A stretch of 64,000 bases of DNA from Candidula unifasciata (Eukaryota > Mollusca > Gastropoda > Stylommatophora > Geomitridae), in NCBI GenBank assembly GCA_905116865.2, contig CAJHNH020000813.1, positions 36,001-100,000 on the forward strand, given 5' to 3'. This document shows, in pieces, positions 11,600 through 22,634 of the stretch (position 1 is the first letter of the stretch; every line of letters starts with the position of its first letter). The notes beneath the pieces are model-generated. The model saw only the letters and a list, made by a program, of their open reading frames with translations, did not search any database and had not been told where the DNA came from. The position numbers and the translations under genes were made by a program.

Positions 11600-11875
11600 G
11601 TAAAACAGGGAAGGACCCACTGTGACGCCTTTATGCGTTTTGGGCATATAGGGCTAGACCTATATTTTATAGATAAATCGGCACCTGATGGGTGATGTGT
11701 TCAACATCACAACGGTCGCCTTTACTACCCAGGACTTTACCTGGTACCCATTCAAGACTAGGTCGACCTGAGAGCAAGATCATTTTTGAAAAAGAAAACA
11801 GGATCTGAACCTACGACTTTCGGATCTGCAGTTGAAGGTCTAGCCTTTACACCACCCCGGCTCCTGAGTATGCTT
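11600..11875 (-). mobile_element. SINE-1 copy, near full length (type-1 head)
   Basis: The complement gives a tRNA-like head: GTGGTGTAAAGGCTAGACC as A box region, and GTAGGTTCAGATCC as B box region. The SINE-1 body follows and ends at GCATAAAGGCGTCACAGTGGGTCC. Head and body order match 25385-25620 and 37225-37503. Confidence 0.85.
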
Positions 11876-11919
11876 TGGGAAGCTACTAAATATAACATAG
11901 CGTCTGCGTTTTCTTCTTC

Positions 11920-12540
11920 GATATGTCCGCGAAATCAACTTACATGTCTCCTTGCTCCTACCCTCTTTGGAATATTCTTCTCACTCCTTTTGAAATAGGC
12001 GTTTTGAGCTCAGGGGGGTGCTACAGTCATCCTTTCTAGATCTGAAGCCGGCCTCTACAATGCTTGTAGGCCGAAGGTCACAATCAGGATAGAGAAGGTA
12101 CTTATCAGAGAGCTGCTTTTTGCAAATGATGCTGCACTTGCCACCTACTCGGAGTAGGAACTGCAATATTTACTATCTGCATTCCCTCATGCATGCTGGG
12201 AATTTTAAAAAACAATCAACAAAAAAGAAGACAAAGATTATGTCGCAAGGTGTTAATGATTGATCTGCAACTGACCCTGATTGTGAAGAGCCGGAGACAG
12301 TTGACCATTTTACACATCTGGTATCTACAATCAATAATCAACCATCACTGGACCAAGAAATGAGCATAAGAATAGGTAAACAGCAACAACACTGGGCAGA
12401 TTTACCAAAGAACTTTGAGAATTTAAAAAAACAATGCTTGTCAATCAGGCTTGAGTTCTCAGGATTCTTTTGCTCGGCAGCGAAGTTTCCTAAATGTATT
12501 CCACCAGTTAAAAATGGATAAATAGCTTTCCATAAGATAA
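11920..12540 (+). pseudogene. Non-LTR RT fragment (LFANDAAL)
   Basis: Reading frames give LAPTLFGIFFSLLLK, then LLFANDAALATYSE (catalytic FADD changed to FAND), KKTKIMSQGV, VDHFTHLVSTINN, SLDQEMSIRIGK and LLLGSEV. The order fits RT motifs B to thumb, with several frameshifts. It differs from the other RT families here in its AAL context. It is non-functional. Confidence 0.75.
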
Positions 12541-12549
12541 ATATTTGAC

Positions 12550-13300
12550 ATCAGGTGGCAAGTCATCATCATCATGTAGAAGTTCCTTTGCAGAACGTCG
12601 CTCTCATCACAGTCTGCCTGAAAGAAACTCGGTCTCTCGCCAGTTCACCATCCTCAAGCACTTTCACACTCAAGGAATCACTTATATGCCTGTGCCCATC
12701 TTCGTGTCGGTCGGCCCCTGCCCCTCCTTCCTGGTACCATGCCTTCTGCTATAATTTTTTCCAATCCGTCGTCGCGTTTGATATGACCAAAATATTTCAG
12801 CTTTCGAGAAAGGATGCTGTTTATTAGCCAATCTTCCTTGATGTTCAGATCATTTAAGATGTCAATATTTCTCATCTTCTTTTTTTTTCAAGATTTTCTG
12901 AGAATCTTTTTACAGCATTTCAGCTCAAAGGCCCCTATTTTCTTTCTTAAGGACTGGGAGATAGTCCACGACTCACATCCGTATGTAGTCACAGGGAAGA
13001 TGCATGATCTCAAAATTCTAATTTTGATCTCCTTGCTGGTGCTTAACCATAGACTTTTAAGGCTGTTCAATCTTTGCATTGCTATGGCCATCCTCCTTTT
13101 AATTTCTGTCGAAAGGTCTCCATTGTTGTTTATTATAGAGCCTAGATATTCAAAGTTTGTGACAGTTTCAATTTCTTCATTATTTATTATTATTTTTGGG
13201 TGACAGCCAGTTTTATCTGTGGACATTATTTTTGTTTTCTTTAAATTCAAGAACATTTTTTGATCTTCATTGTGCTTTTGGACAAACAATATTAAATGTT
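12550..13300 (-). pseudogene. ATFC-family non-LTR ORF C-terminal half
   Basis: Minus-strand ORFs 12888-13289 and 12678-12875 give [69 protein letters not shown], then DILNDLNIKEDWLINSILS, YFGHIKRDDGL and VPGRRGRGRPTRRWA. The end reads MRATFCKG followed by a CATCAT-type (ATG) tail near 12563-12575. An A-rich slip separates the two ORFs. The RT core upstream is absent. This is the clearest copy of the family in the window. Confidence 0.85.
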
Positions 13301-13604
13301 ATATTCCCTTTACGCTGTTCGAAAGGGAGATTTTGATGAGTTTCTCGGGATAGTAATGTGATAGTTTCCTGTTGCTTTCCACATCCACATGACTTTATAC
13401 CATGTCCTTAGCCTTCAGCAACCTTTTCGATTGCTAGGGCAAGTGAGTGCCCTGCTCTGTGATGCTCCTGCTAACAGCAGAGGGCACCCCAAGAGGTGTC
13501 CACTTATCCCCGCGGATACTCGGTCCCCATAGCTGCGTTGGCCACACCGCAGTGTGTTTACCGTTCTCTACCGCGTTGAGGTAGGTGGCAAGTACAGATC
13601 ACAA
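13301..13604. other. Unassigned sequence with a small hairpin
   Basis: No coding match. Around 13450-13490, TGCCCTGCTCTGT pairs imperfectly with ACAGCAGAGGGCA. No copy of this stretch was seen elsewhere in the window. Confidence 0.4.
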
Positions 13605-13900
13605 ACACTGGGTTCTTGAAATTAGACGGTATCGCAAGTTCCTCATGAATGTCGCATATGTTAAGGTAGATTCATGGAAACCGAATGCCATATACCGTGT
13701 TGCATGGAATTGGATAATAAGGAAGGGAAAAGGAATAAGAGGAGGGTGACTGCAGAAAAGTTGAGAATTGAGTATCTGCAAAGAAGAAAACCAAATACGT
13801 GTGACGAAAAAAAAACAGGATTTCTAAATCCCAAGCGCTAATTGTCGAAGACTTTTCTTGTCGCAGGCAGGTGTGAAGACGTGGACAACTTGCTTTACTT
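13605..13900 (+). pseudogene. Zinc-finger-tail non-LTR family, degraded C-terminus
   Basis: The translation contains YRKFLMNVAYVKVDSWKPNAIYRVAWNW, a TAEKLRIE-like segment and a decayed RLF(V/L)-AG tail. It aligns with 31800-32290 (VCKRDMNDTGI, DSWKQNAIDRVVWKW, TAERMRAARLKR). Stops and shifts interrupt the frame. Confidence 0.6.
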
Positions 13901-14179
13901 CATTTCAGCTTAACTGTACTGCCCATACAGTGCGGTTACACGAGTCAGTAACACGGGACAGTTTCATCTTGCTCCTGTCAAGTTACCTAATGAACTGTCA
14001 CTGAGGGAGATTACATTGCAGGGTAATTCTCCCGGAGATCTATGGGGATTTCCCTAGATTATTCCCCAGTATGAGGCCATAAAGCCATAATATCAACTAG
14101 AAACTATCATTATAGCGGTGTGCACAGCCGCTGGGGGTTGCAAGAAGTGATTTGGGAAGTTACAGTAATGATAATCTAA
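13901..14179. other. Unassigned sequence
   Basis: No repeat copy or ORF recognised. Confidence 0.4.
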
Positions 14180-14440
14180 CAGCGAAGTCGTGATAGCACA
14201 GTAAATGGACACTTACCTGTGGGTCGGAAAAACTTGGGTTCGTATCACGATCTCGACAGGATTATGTAAATGATCAAGTTCTTTCAAGTGGAACCCGCCT
14301 AAAACGGTTCTCAAGTAATGTCATGGGAAACAAAGGCGGTGTGTGACTATATTACTCATCGAGTACTGGTTGGTCTACAAAACAGTTATAAAACAATGCC
14401 TGTATGGGAAGCTCTATGTGAAAGTGTTCTTGAGTGCTTT
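14180..14440 (+). mobile_element. SINE-1 copy, strongly degraded
   Basis: A tRNA-like head with TTGGGTTCGTATCAC (B box region) is followed by CATGGGAAACAAAGGCGG, ATATTACTCATC and GGTTGGTCTACAAAA. These correspond to the SINE-1 body segments GGGAAGTAAAGGCGG, ACATCACCCATC and GATTGGTCTATAAAA. Confidence 0.55.
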
Positions 14441-14459
14441 GAAATCACTGTAAATTTCA

Positions 14460-14775
14460 TATATTGAAGTTTAAGGTTTGAGGTTTAAACAACGGAACAA
14501 CATCATGGCACAAGGGTAATAACCTATACGTGCTCCGTTCTACTTCTAACTCAAGTTTGAGTCCGAAGAAGCTCAGAGCAGTACATGGGATGCATAGCAC
14601 CAGCGAGAAAATCCTGAAATATTTCGGGTAGGTTTTTAACTCCAAATTTTACCCGGGCAGCGCCCTTAGACTTCTCTTTTGGATTTCCAACTGCCAAGGG
14701 ATTTTTTTTACGTGCGCCACAATACACACGGGCGTCGGTTCTAACTACCTAGAGACCAGGGGATATTACTAGAAG
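14460..14775 (-). mobile_element. SINE-2 copy, 5'-truncated
   Basis: Complement of SINE-2 from its 3' end through the TTTACGTGCGCCACAATACACACGGGCG segment. The head is missing. Confidence 0.85.
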
Positions 14776-15084
14776 TTAACGTAAACAGAAAAAAAAAATC
14801 CTCCAACCGGGACCTTTAGCACTGGAGGCTCACTATAAATTTAAAGTAATCAACCCTTTTCACGCTATATGGGTATCTGAAATAAAAAAAATAGACTCAT
14901 GTTTGTATAGAACAATTTGCTCTCTGTGCACGCAGTCAACATCAAGCCTTTTCTTTACTGATACAAACTTTATTATAACATCAAACTAAAGTTGTGTTTG
15001 AAGAGTTCTGATCGCCTTTCTGACCACCAGATTTGTAATCTGACGAAGACGAAGTAACAATAGATCAGTTAATGTGTGTATGTA

Positions 15085-15265
15085 AGTTGTACCCCACCAG
15101 GACATCACACAAGCGATAAACACCCAGTGACTCAAAGTGCCACAATGCGGATGATGATCACCCGTTGAGAGGTCCTGGAAACCCCGTTCAGCCGTTAGGC
15201 CATATTGATGGCCCGGCTATATTTATGGCCCCCGTCACAAGCCGAGGTTGGCTTTAAAAAAAGAA
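15085..15265 (-). mobile_element. SINE-3 copy
   Basis: GTTGTACCCCACCAGGACATC, GCGATAAACACCC, AAAGTGCCACAATGCGG and GGCCCGGCTATATTTATGG are the complement of 25125-25320. The preceding GTATGTAA is what remains of the TTAC-type tail. Confidence 0.85.
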
Positions 15266-15424
15266 AAAAGGGTACGACTAGTAATCAGATAACAGTCACA
15301 TAGATTCGGTTTTCTGTATCATAAATTAGGTCAGAAAAATGTTCATTAACCAGCATTGCTGTTTTGACTATTACAGAAAGAAATAAAAGCCAATGAGAGA
15401 TCACCTTTAAATGTGACTATTACG

Positions 15425-15490
15425 CAGACTACTGATTAAAGATTTAAGAATCAACATCATGGCACACCGGGCATACCCAGAAATGTTCTG
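15425..15490 (-). mobile_element. SINE-2 3'-end fragment
   Basis: AACATCATGGCACACCGGGCATACCCA matches the complement of the SINE-2 3' terminus. Confidence 0.55.
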
Positions 15491-16355
15491 TCTTTGGTAG
15501 CAAATGTCTCAAGATGTAGATTCTAAATGTTCCCATAGCACACTGATTATACACACGTCGTTCTCTCCCTCTCATACGTCCCTCCGGATGCACTCCTAAT
15601 TCCATGTATCCGTTCTTTCATTCCCTCGCACGCCTTCATGTACCGGACAGTATATCCATGTGATTCCCTGAGATAGTGACGTACTGATGCGCGGTATCAT
15701 CCCATGATTCATTAGTCCATTTTGAACATTACGCAGTACCGACTGAGAAGCAGACACAAACATTCCTCTGCTAATTTTTTTTTTTTTTTTTAATATTCAC
15801 GACAAGCTGCAGCGATTGCCTCAACCTCCATCCTCATTACATAAAGAAATATAAGCCAATGAGAAAACACTTGAAAACACTAAAATAAATTCCATGCCTC
15901 TTTACATTGCGTCTGTAATGCTCAAGACTCAATTACCGCAATAGAAATACCATTTTCCCATGTTTTACTTTCTTAAACAGGTAAATTTCTATTCTCTGAC
16001 TTCCCTGTTAAACAGGTATGCGTTGAATCAGTTTCCTCGCTCCTGTGCAATCCTGCAATTTGCATCAGTGGTTCCGAGCGTAATTGTAAAATTGCAAGAA
16101 CACGACTGGGCGTTCCGGAGAAACACCAACTCGTTATTTTAATTATACCTTTTACATTGTGACGGCATCCAGGGAAATAGTTTTCAGATTGATTACTTTT
16201 TCACCCCCCCCCCCCCCCACTTTTTTTTTCCCCTCCCCTCCTAAACCAACACAAATATATTTCTGGTTGCTTGCATGCCTTTATATCTGAATTTCACCTG
16301 TAATTATGTTCAGTAATTTGCCATTAAGGAATATCATATATACTGTGTAGAGCGA
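15491..16355. other. Unassigned sequence
   Basis: A poly-T run lies near 15775-15792 and a poly-C run near 16205-16219. No gene or known repeat recognised. Confidence 0.5.
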
Positions 16356-16359
16356 GGAA

Positions 16360-16545
16360 TCCCTGGCACTAACAAGATTGCGTGACATGGGTGTAAAGCA
16401 TGGTGAAGCCCGTCTCTGCCGTCCTCGATGCCGAGACATGATTCTCACTGGAACAATTAGTAGAAGTACTTTGGAGTGGCTGCTGCATCGGAGGACTGAG
16501 CACGCATTTTGACAACATAACTGTTTAGAGCTAATAAGTTAGCTC
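16360..16545 (+). pseudogene. RNase H-family non-LTR C-terminus (RLRDMGVKHG type)
   Basis: The translation reads SLALTRLRDMGVKHGEARLC, then LTGTISRSTLEWLLHRRTEHAF. This is the C-terminal signature that follows the RNase H domain in the copy at 28095-28510. It is a short relic. Confidence 0.65.
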
Positions 16546-16754
16546 AAAGGATCAGTATCCTAATGTTACATTTATATTATTACACATTTTTAAAGTGGGT
16601 AAAATAAAGACGAGTTAAAGTAGTAAGCATATGTAGCTGCCGGTGTGACACACGTTTCAGTTGTTGTATAGGACATGTTTTGGCATTCAGTTTGAAGACA
16701 ATTTTTAGAAGTAAGTATAAGACAATGGACACCTCTTAACCTGTTATCATGCCC

Positions 16755-16960
16755 TGCTCTCTAGCGTAGTTGGCTAAACTGGATTGCGCGGTGACCGGGT
16801 GACGAACTCCTTGTGGTCCGGGTTCACTCCCGGGGGTAGGCAGAAAAAGCGACATTTCTCCCAGATTTACGGTATTTACAATGGAATCACGGCCGAAAGG
16901 TTGCGATATCCATAATACCGAGCCTAGGGGATTTACACACTCATGGCTTCTGGATACTAA
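16755..16960 (+). mobile_element. tRNA-headed SINE-like sequence
   Basis: TAGCGTAGTTGG fits an RNA polymerase III A box and GGTTCACTCCC fits a B box, about 55 bp apart. No seven-base acceptor stem pairs across it, so it is not a tRNA gene. No second copy of its body was recognised in the window. Confidence 0.5.
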
Positions 16961-16981
16961 AACAAACAAACAACCTGTTAT

Positions 16982-17830
16982 CCTTAATGTTACTGATTTC
17001 AAGAAGGGGCTTGACAGCTTGCACATAATTTCACTATGGGGAATATTGGGTTCCTACAGCATAACAGGCGGCGTCCGTGGCTAAGGCGTTGCGAGTCCGA
17101 CTCGCAATACCAACGTACCGCGATCGAAACCCACTGCTGGCTGCATGGATTTTTATCATGGTATTGGGCGTCACAGGTCGACCCAGCCTAAAATGCGTAC
17201 CAAGATGGGCTGTCCTGGGAAAGTAAAGACGGCCGGCGTAATGCTGGCCACATAACCCACAGAGTGCTGATAGTCTGTAAAAATATGGGCGCTTTTCCCA
17301 TATGCCCTAAAGGTGTGAAAAGGGATCTTTACTTTACTTTACTTACTTACAGCATAACAGCTAAAATAATATGTATTAATAGAAATTTACGCGATGTTTC
17401 AGAATGTGCAGTGCACACTGAAAATGGTCTACGTGACTGGTTTTTAGTGGAAACTGGAGTGAAACAAGGATACTTTCAATCTGCCCTATTGTTTGGAGTA
17501 GCCACTGAAAAAAAAATGTTGCAAATCAATACTGGCAATGATCGGGTAGAGAAGATCTGGATTACGCAGACGATATTGTTCTGTTGAGAAAAAAAAACCA
17601 AAGACATAAAACAAAACAAAAACAGACAATATGTCGTCTACAGCATCAAAAATAGGACTACAAATATGTAAAAAAAATATATTAGAGATGCCACCAACAG
17701 ATCATGTAGATATCATGTTGGAGAACAAACCAAGGGAAGCAAAGAACCGTTTCACCCATCTAGGTGCAATTTTGACTCTCAAATAGATACAACGAAGGAA
17801 ATTATGATACGCATTGGCAAAACAACGTCA
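16982..17830 (+). pseudogene. Non-LTR RT fragment interrupted by SINE-1
   Basis: The left piece (16982-17054) encodes LNVTDFKKGLDSLHIISLW, an RT motif A with its Asp. The right piece (17361-17830, after the SINE and its TSD) continues TAKIICINRNLRDVSECAV, ENGLRDWFLVETGVKQG (motif B region), LLFGVA, then a decayed catalytic region and FHPSRCNFDSQIDTTKEI. Removing the SINE and one TSD copy (17348-17360) rejoins the reading frame. Stops in the distal part show that it is dead. Confidence 0.8.
17068..17347 (+). mobile_element. SINE-1, full-length copy with 13-bp TSD (type-2 head)
   Basis: The TSD TACAGCATAACAG lies at 17055-17067 and 17348-17360. The head reads GTCCGTGGCTAAGGCGTTGCG then GCGATCGAAACCC (B box-like). 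The SINE-1 body follows (GGAAAGTAAAGACGGCCGG, AATGCTGGCCACATAACCCAC) and ends GGATC then TTTAC/TTAC repeats. Intact boundaries make this a reference copy. Confidence 0.92.
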
Positions 17831-18650
17831 TCATCAGATGTCTTGCCGACTAACGTGGGCGATCATACCTCTTTACAATCTACTATCTCCTGCAGCATGT
17901 ATCAGTTCGTTTGTTGACACTCCTCCATGCCATGCAACAAGACTGTCAAGAATCTTCACTCGTTGTCTTCCTCTATATCTCCTTCCACAGATCTTTCCAG
18001 TGGTCACCACATGTTCCATTTTTCCTCTTCTCATAACATGGCCGAAAAATGATGACTGTCTCCTTCTGAAGTCTGTGATAAGTTGTCTTCGGGCTCCCGC
18101 CTCTTTCAAAACCTCTTGGTTGTTCTTTTTGGCTGTCCAAGGCATTCTTAGCATTCTTCTGTAAAACCACATATCTGAGGCCTCAAGAAATTGTTTGCCT
18201 GCCTACCGATTGTCCAGGATTAGCAGCCATGTGTTAAACCTGGATGTATGTAGCAAGCAAGAATTCTTTTTCTAACTCTCAATTACAAGAATATATTGCA
18301 TAAGATGTTTTTCATTTTATAAAATGCAGTGTTTTCCTGTCCTATTCTGTTTATCATCTCAGTTATGCATCTTCCATCTGATGTTATCCATGTGCCCAGA
18401 TATTTAAATTTCTGTACTTGTCCTAAAATAGCACCATTGATTTTTATTACACATTTAGGAATAATTGTTTTCTTTGATACCACTATTACTTTTGTCTTCC
18501 TATTATTTAAACTGAGGCCCATTCTTCCCCTGTCTATCACCACAATGTCTATAATTTCAGGTAGTTCTTTCTAACTTGTTTCTGTCAAGACTGTGTCGCC
18601 AGCATAACGTAAATTGTTTATATTGTGCCCACCAACCACAATTCCGGACT
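17825..18650 (-). pseudogene. WFYRR-family non-LTR ORF C-terminal half
   Basis: Minus-strand frames give DRGRMGLSLNNRKTKVIVVSK, INGAILGQVQKFKYLGTWITSD, INRIGQENTAFYKMKN, a decayed GCESW region, then WFYRRMLRMPWTAKKNNQEVL, QLITDFRRRQSSFFGHVMRR, GRRYRGRQRVKILDSL and GGVSTNELIHAAGDSR. The 3' end reads RGMIAHVSRQDI followed by GATGATGAC. This is the thumb-to-C-terminus order of an APE-type non-LTR ORF2. A few frame breaks are present and the catalytic box is missing. Confidence 0.85.
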
Positions 18651-18654
18651 TATA

Positions 18655-19070
18655 AAAGCAAAGCAACAACAGTCTTTAAAAGTCCTAACAAAATATGGAG
18701 CTCTGGTTTATACAGCTTTAAGATCACACTTCGAGTCTTTAGTTCTAACGTTATTTCAATTCTAGCATATTCCAGCGAAAGTTGGGGAACCACTGAAGAT
18801 ACTGGACGAAAGTTGGGGAACCACTGAAGATATTGGACGAAAGTTGGGGAACCACTGAAGATACTGGACGAAAGTTGGGGAACCACTGAAGATACTGGGC
18901 GAAAGTTGGGGAACCACTAAAGATACTGGACGAAAGTTAAATAAACTTAAAAATAAATGTCTGAGAAAAATCATGAACATAAAATGGCATGAATTTAAAA
19001 AATGTGAGAAGATCAAAAGAAAAGGAACCAAAACCCCTATCGACTGCAGTAAAACAATAAAAGTAAACTC
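18655..19070 (+). pseudogene. Non-LTR ORF fragment carrying an internal minisatellite
   Basis: Frames give KIWSSGLYSFKITLRVFSSNVISILAYSSESWGTTEDTGRKL, then after the tandem repeat NKLKNKCLRKIMNIKWHEFKKCEK. The SESW segment is the usual (G)(S/C)ESW thumb motif of non-LTR ORFs. The 31-bp units at 18776-18938 shift the frame. Confidence 0.65.
18776..18938 (+). repeat. 31-bp minisatellite, five units, inside a non-LTR ORF
   Basis: CGAAAGTTGGGGAACCACTG plus AAGATACTGGA is repeated with starts at 18776, 18807, 18838, 18869 and 18900, with a partial sixth unit at 18931. The units are nearly identical, so the expansion is recent. Confidence 0.95.
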
Positions 19071-19149
19071 TGAGGCCGAAATGAGCAAAGAATTACAAAA
19101 CAGGCACTGAAATGGAAAAAAAAACAGTCTGAGAGGGAAAAATAGGGCG

Positions 19150-20445
19150 TCCATTGGACAATCACCACTAGACATTGGATTTATAGACTATGAAAAAGCA
19201 TTTGACAGCATTGACAGGGAATCTCTGCAAATTGATGGGGCACTATGGAATCCCACAGAAAATTATTAACTTAGTAAAGGCAAAATATAAAGACATGAAA
19301 TGTCGAGTTCTTCATGAGGGAAAGCTAACAGATACATTTGAAATAAAAACAGGTGTTCGACAGGGAGGTCTTTTGTCGCCTCTTTTATTTTTCCTGGCTA
19401 TAGACTGGATTTGACAACAGTAACTGCTAACACCAAGAATGGAATTCAGTGGACCCCTACAAAACAGCTTGATGATCTGGACTTCGCTGATGATATTTCT
19501 CTTCTGTCCCATTCACGGAATCAGATGCAAGATAAATTAAATATACTAGATGCAAGATCACAGCAGCTTGGTCTGAAAATCCATAAAGGAAAGACAAAGA
19601 TAATGAGAATAAATCGAGCAAATAGTAATGTGGTTTCCCTTAATGGCACCCCCACTCCAAGACATGGAGTTGTACACCTATTTGGGCAGTAATGTAGATA
19701 AAGATGGAGGAACTGATAGAGATATTAAAATAAGAATACAAAAGGCAAGAGGAGCTTTCAAAGCACTAGGGAATTTGTGGAGGTCAAAACAAATTAAAGG
19801 AAATACTAAACTAGAAAATGTTAATTTTAATGTCAAATCAGTACTTTTGCATGGTGCGGAAACATGGAGAACAACTAAAGCAATTACTAATAAACTACAA
19901 ACATTCATTAACTGGTGCCTGCGCAGAATAGAAGGAATTAAATGGTATGATAGAAAAACTAATGTAGAGCTTTGGGAGATAACTAAACAGGCTCCGGTGG
20001 ACCAAGAGGCGAGGAAAGGACGCTGGCGTTAGATAGGACACACACTGAGAAAGCAGGAGAACAGCATACCTAGAATGTCTTGGCATTGGAACCCACAGGG
20101 GCATAGGAATACAGGAAGGCCAAAAAAAACACACGGAGAAGAGAAATGGAGAATGAAGTTAGAAAGATAGGGAGGACATGGGGAGAGCTCCATGCAATGG
20201 CGAAGGATAGAACGACTTGGCGTGAGTTGGTTGAGAGCCTGTGCTCCATTAGGGGATAGAAAGGCAGAAGAATAAGAATGGAAACATTAGTAAAAACATT
20301 ACTACGAGAGGCATACACAAAAAATCTGGACTGAGCTATATGTCAGAAATCAACAAAGTTGTATGCAGTAGAGCGGAGTGGGGATTTCTAATGCGAGCCT
20401 TATGTGACGAATAACGGCACACAAATGATGAGGATGATGATGATG
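19150..20445 (+). pseudogene. Non-LTR RT with motif A and FADD still present (DLDFADD family)
   Basis: Frames give LDIGFIDYEKAFDSIDRESL (motif A Asp), LMGHYGIPQKIINLVKAKY, FEIKTGVRQGGLLSPLLFFLAIDWI (motif B), LDDLDFADDISLLSH (catalytic FADD near 19475-19500), LQDMELYTYLGSNVD, SVLLHGAETWRTTK, WCLRRIEGIKW and NPQGHRNTGRPKKT. The element ends in a GATGATGATG tail at 20424-20445. At least three frameshifts break it, so it cannot make an enzyme. It is the most complete RT core in the window. It is a relative of the insert at 1829-2732. Confidence 0.87.
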
Positions 20446-20589
20446 AGACAAGTTTCTAGTCAGTCGTCGAGTAAAAAGTCTAATTTGTGCCTTTTTTCTG
20501 CTCTGTCATTTGTAGCATTTACAGAATTGTATACAGTTATCACTGCATATTTCTAGCTGTTACATAATATATACTGTAGTATGTAAAGG

Positions 20590-20877
20590 AAGTGGCGTCA
20601 GTGGTTAAGGCGTTGCGAGTCCGACTCGTACGTAATCCAACGTACCGCGATCGAAACCCACTGCGGCCTGCGTGGATTTTTATCGTGGTATGGTACGTCG
20701 CAGGGCGACCTAGCCTCAAATGGGTACCAGAATGGCTGTCCTGGGGAAGTAGGGACGGCCGACGTAATGCTGACCACATTACCCACGTAGTGCCAATTGG
20801 TCTGTAAAAAATATGAGTGCTCTTCCCATATGCCCGATGCGCCTAAAGGCGTGAAAACGGATATTTACTTTACTATA
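20590..20877 (+). mobile_element. SINE-1, full-length copy with 10-bp TSD (type-2 head)
   Basis: The TSD TATGTAAAGG lies at 20580-20589 and 20878-20887. The head has GTGGTTAAGGCGTTGCGAG and GCGATCGAAACCC. The body and TTTACTTTAC end match 17068-17347. Confidence 0.9.
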
Positions 20878-20887
20878 TATGTAAAGG

Positions 20888-21214
20888 GATCATTTAGTAA
20901 CATCTGTTTAATTTATGAAAGAATGTGATGTAGGTAAAACGCATCATGCGTCGTAGATAAGGCTTAATGATACATATCTGCTGCTTTTGATTGAGAAGGT
21001 AAATGTTACTTTAATAATGTAGGAGATACACGTGTGTGGTTTTCTTTAGATCAAACAAACTTTTTTTTTTTGAACGGTCACATATTGGGCACAGGCCTGT
21101 CTTACATTCAGCCCTTCTGTTTAACAACACGTGTTTAGTAGTTAGTAAAAGACAAGCTTCTAGTCGTTTGAAAAGAATTATAATTTTTGCTTTTTTTCGT
21201 TTGCTCTGTCATTT
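20888..21214. other. Unassigned sequence
   Basis: No feature recognised, apart from a poly-T run near 21061-21071. Confidence 0.4.
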
Positions 21215-21226
21215 GCATTGTTTATA

Positions 21227-21636
21227 TAGGGGCTGCGTGGTCTCGAGACATGGTGTCCGCTTTGAGTTGTAGAGGTTTCGGGTTCAATCCTCGGTCAGGG
21301 CTGGGGTTATTTTTAGGTGGACTTCGACTGTTAGTTATTCCTCCTGGTCTCTGGGTAGTGAGATCGGACGACCATGTGTATTTTTGCGCATGTAAACAAA
21401 ATTCCTTGGCAGTTGGAAATCGAAAAGATTAGTCTAACGGCGCTGTCCAGGCAAAATGTGAAGTGAAAAATCTACCCAAATTATTTCAGGATCCTCGCCG
21501 GTGCTACAGAGCTTGTTCATTGTGCTGAGTTTCTTTGGACTCAGACTTGAGTTAAAAGAAGAACGAAGCACTTATGGGTTACATCCATGTGCCCTGATAT
21601 TGATCCGTTGTTCAAAAAATTTAAAACCTCAAGCTT
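21227..21636 (+). mobile_element. SINE-2, full-length copy
   Basis: The head reads TGGTCTCGAGACATGGTGTC, then GGGTTCAATCCTCGGTC (B box). The body includes CCTGGTCTCTGGGTAGTGAG, TTGGCAGTTGGAAATCG, CAGGATCCTCGCCGGTGC and ACTTATGGGTTACATCC. Near-identical 12-mers GCATTGTTTATA (21215-21226) and GCAGTGTTTATA (21637-21648) look like a TSD with one mismatch. Confidence 0.88.
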
Positions 21637-21905
21637 GCAGTGTTTATAGCAGTATGCATAAGACACATTTGTATGTACCCGTTACTCGAAAGACACATTT
21701 CTAGTAGTTCCTTAAAGACGTGATTCCAGTAGTCAGTTTAAAGACATGTTTTAGTTATTAGGGGAAAATAACAACATACCTTGACACAACGTTTGGCCAA
21801 GAGAAACATCTGTGCAAGTCAAACTTTACGTGTCCCCGGGTGAATGACAAAAGACAGTGAAGTTCAAACTAGAGAAAACATTGCAGCAATAGATGATCTA
21901 TTTAA

Positions 21906-22634
21906 TGGGTCACTACACCAAAAAAATTTATTTTTTTATTTACAGAGTTAGAGCAGTTATTTTATAATGGTCATTTGTAGGGATACAAGTTATTACATTT
22001 GTATACTTTAAGTGTTAAAAAATGCATAGTTGTCATGGCAATAGCCGCCATCTTGTGAACAAAACAATATGTACTTAGGATCCTAAAATTTTAAAAACAA
22101 ACATAGGTATTCAACAATAGATGATGGATTCGTGACCTTTTGTCCGATTTACAGGTACAGGTCTAGTTTATTTACTTTAAACATGTTTTTAAATATTTTT
22201 CGTGGAATTTTAAAATGTAGGTTTATTGAAAAAGTCAAAAAAATTTAGCATCATCGGAAAATAATCAAATTTTAAAAAGCAAAAACTTTCTAAAGTCTAC
22301 TTTTAGATAGACCAGTCCCTATAATATTGTTTACGAAATATGCATACAAAATTTCATGTTTCTACTTTTTATATTAGCTTAGATTTTAGGATTTTAAACA
22401 CACAGCAAACTAAAATACAGAGATTTGAGAAAACTGACTTTTAAACTTTTTTTTCTCTTAAAAAAGTGCACGAGGATGTGTCGTTAGTATTAACCTTTCA
22501 ATGCTAAATTGTTTACAAATGACATAAATTTTGTGTGTCATCTATTCTACGAATGCCGAACTTTACAAAAACGAACACATTGAAAAAGTGATATTTTTGT
22601 CATAAATTGGAAAAAAATGCAGTGTAGTGACCCC
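21906..22634. mobile_element. TTAA-flanked MITE (729 bp)
   Basis: TTAA at 21902-21905 is followed by TGGGTCACTACACC. The other end reads GTAGTGACCCC followed by TTAA at 22635-22638, so the termini are inverted repeats GGGTCACTACAC. The interior is AT-rich without any ORF. TTAA duplication is typical of piggyBac and some Kolobok-type elements. Which superfamily mobilised it cannot be told from the termini alone. Confidence 0.78.

Noticed and set aside
16760..16842. tRNA gene
   Set aside because: The B box is imperfect and no cloverleaf could be closed. Treated as a SINE head.
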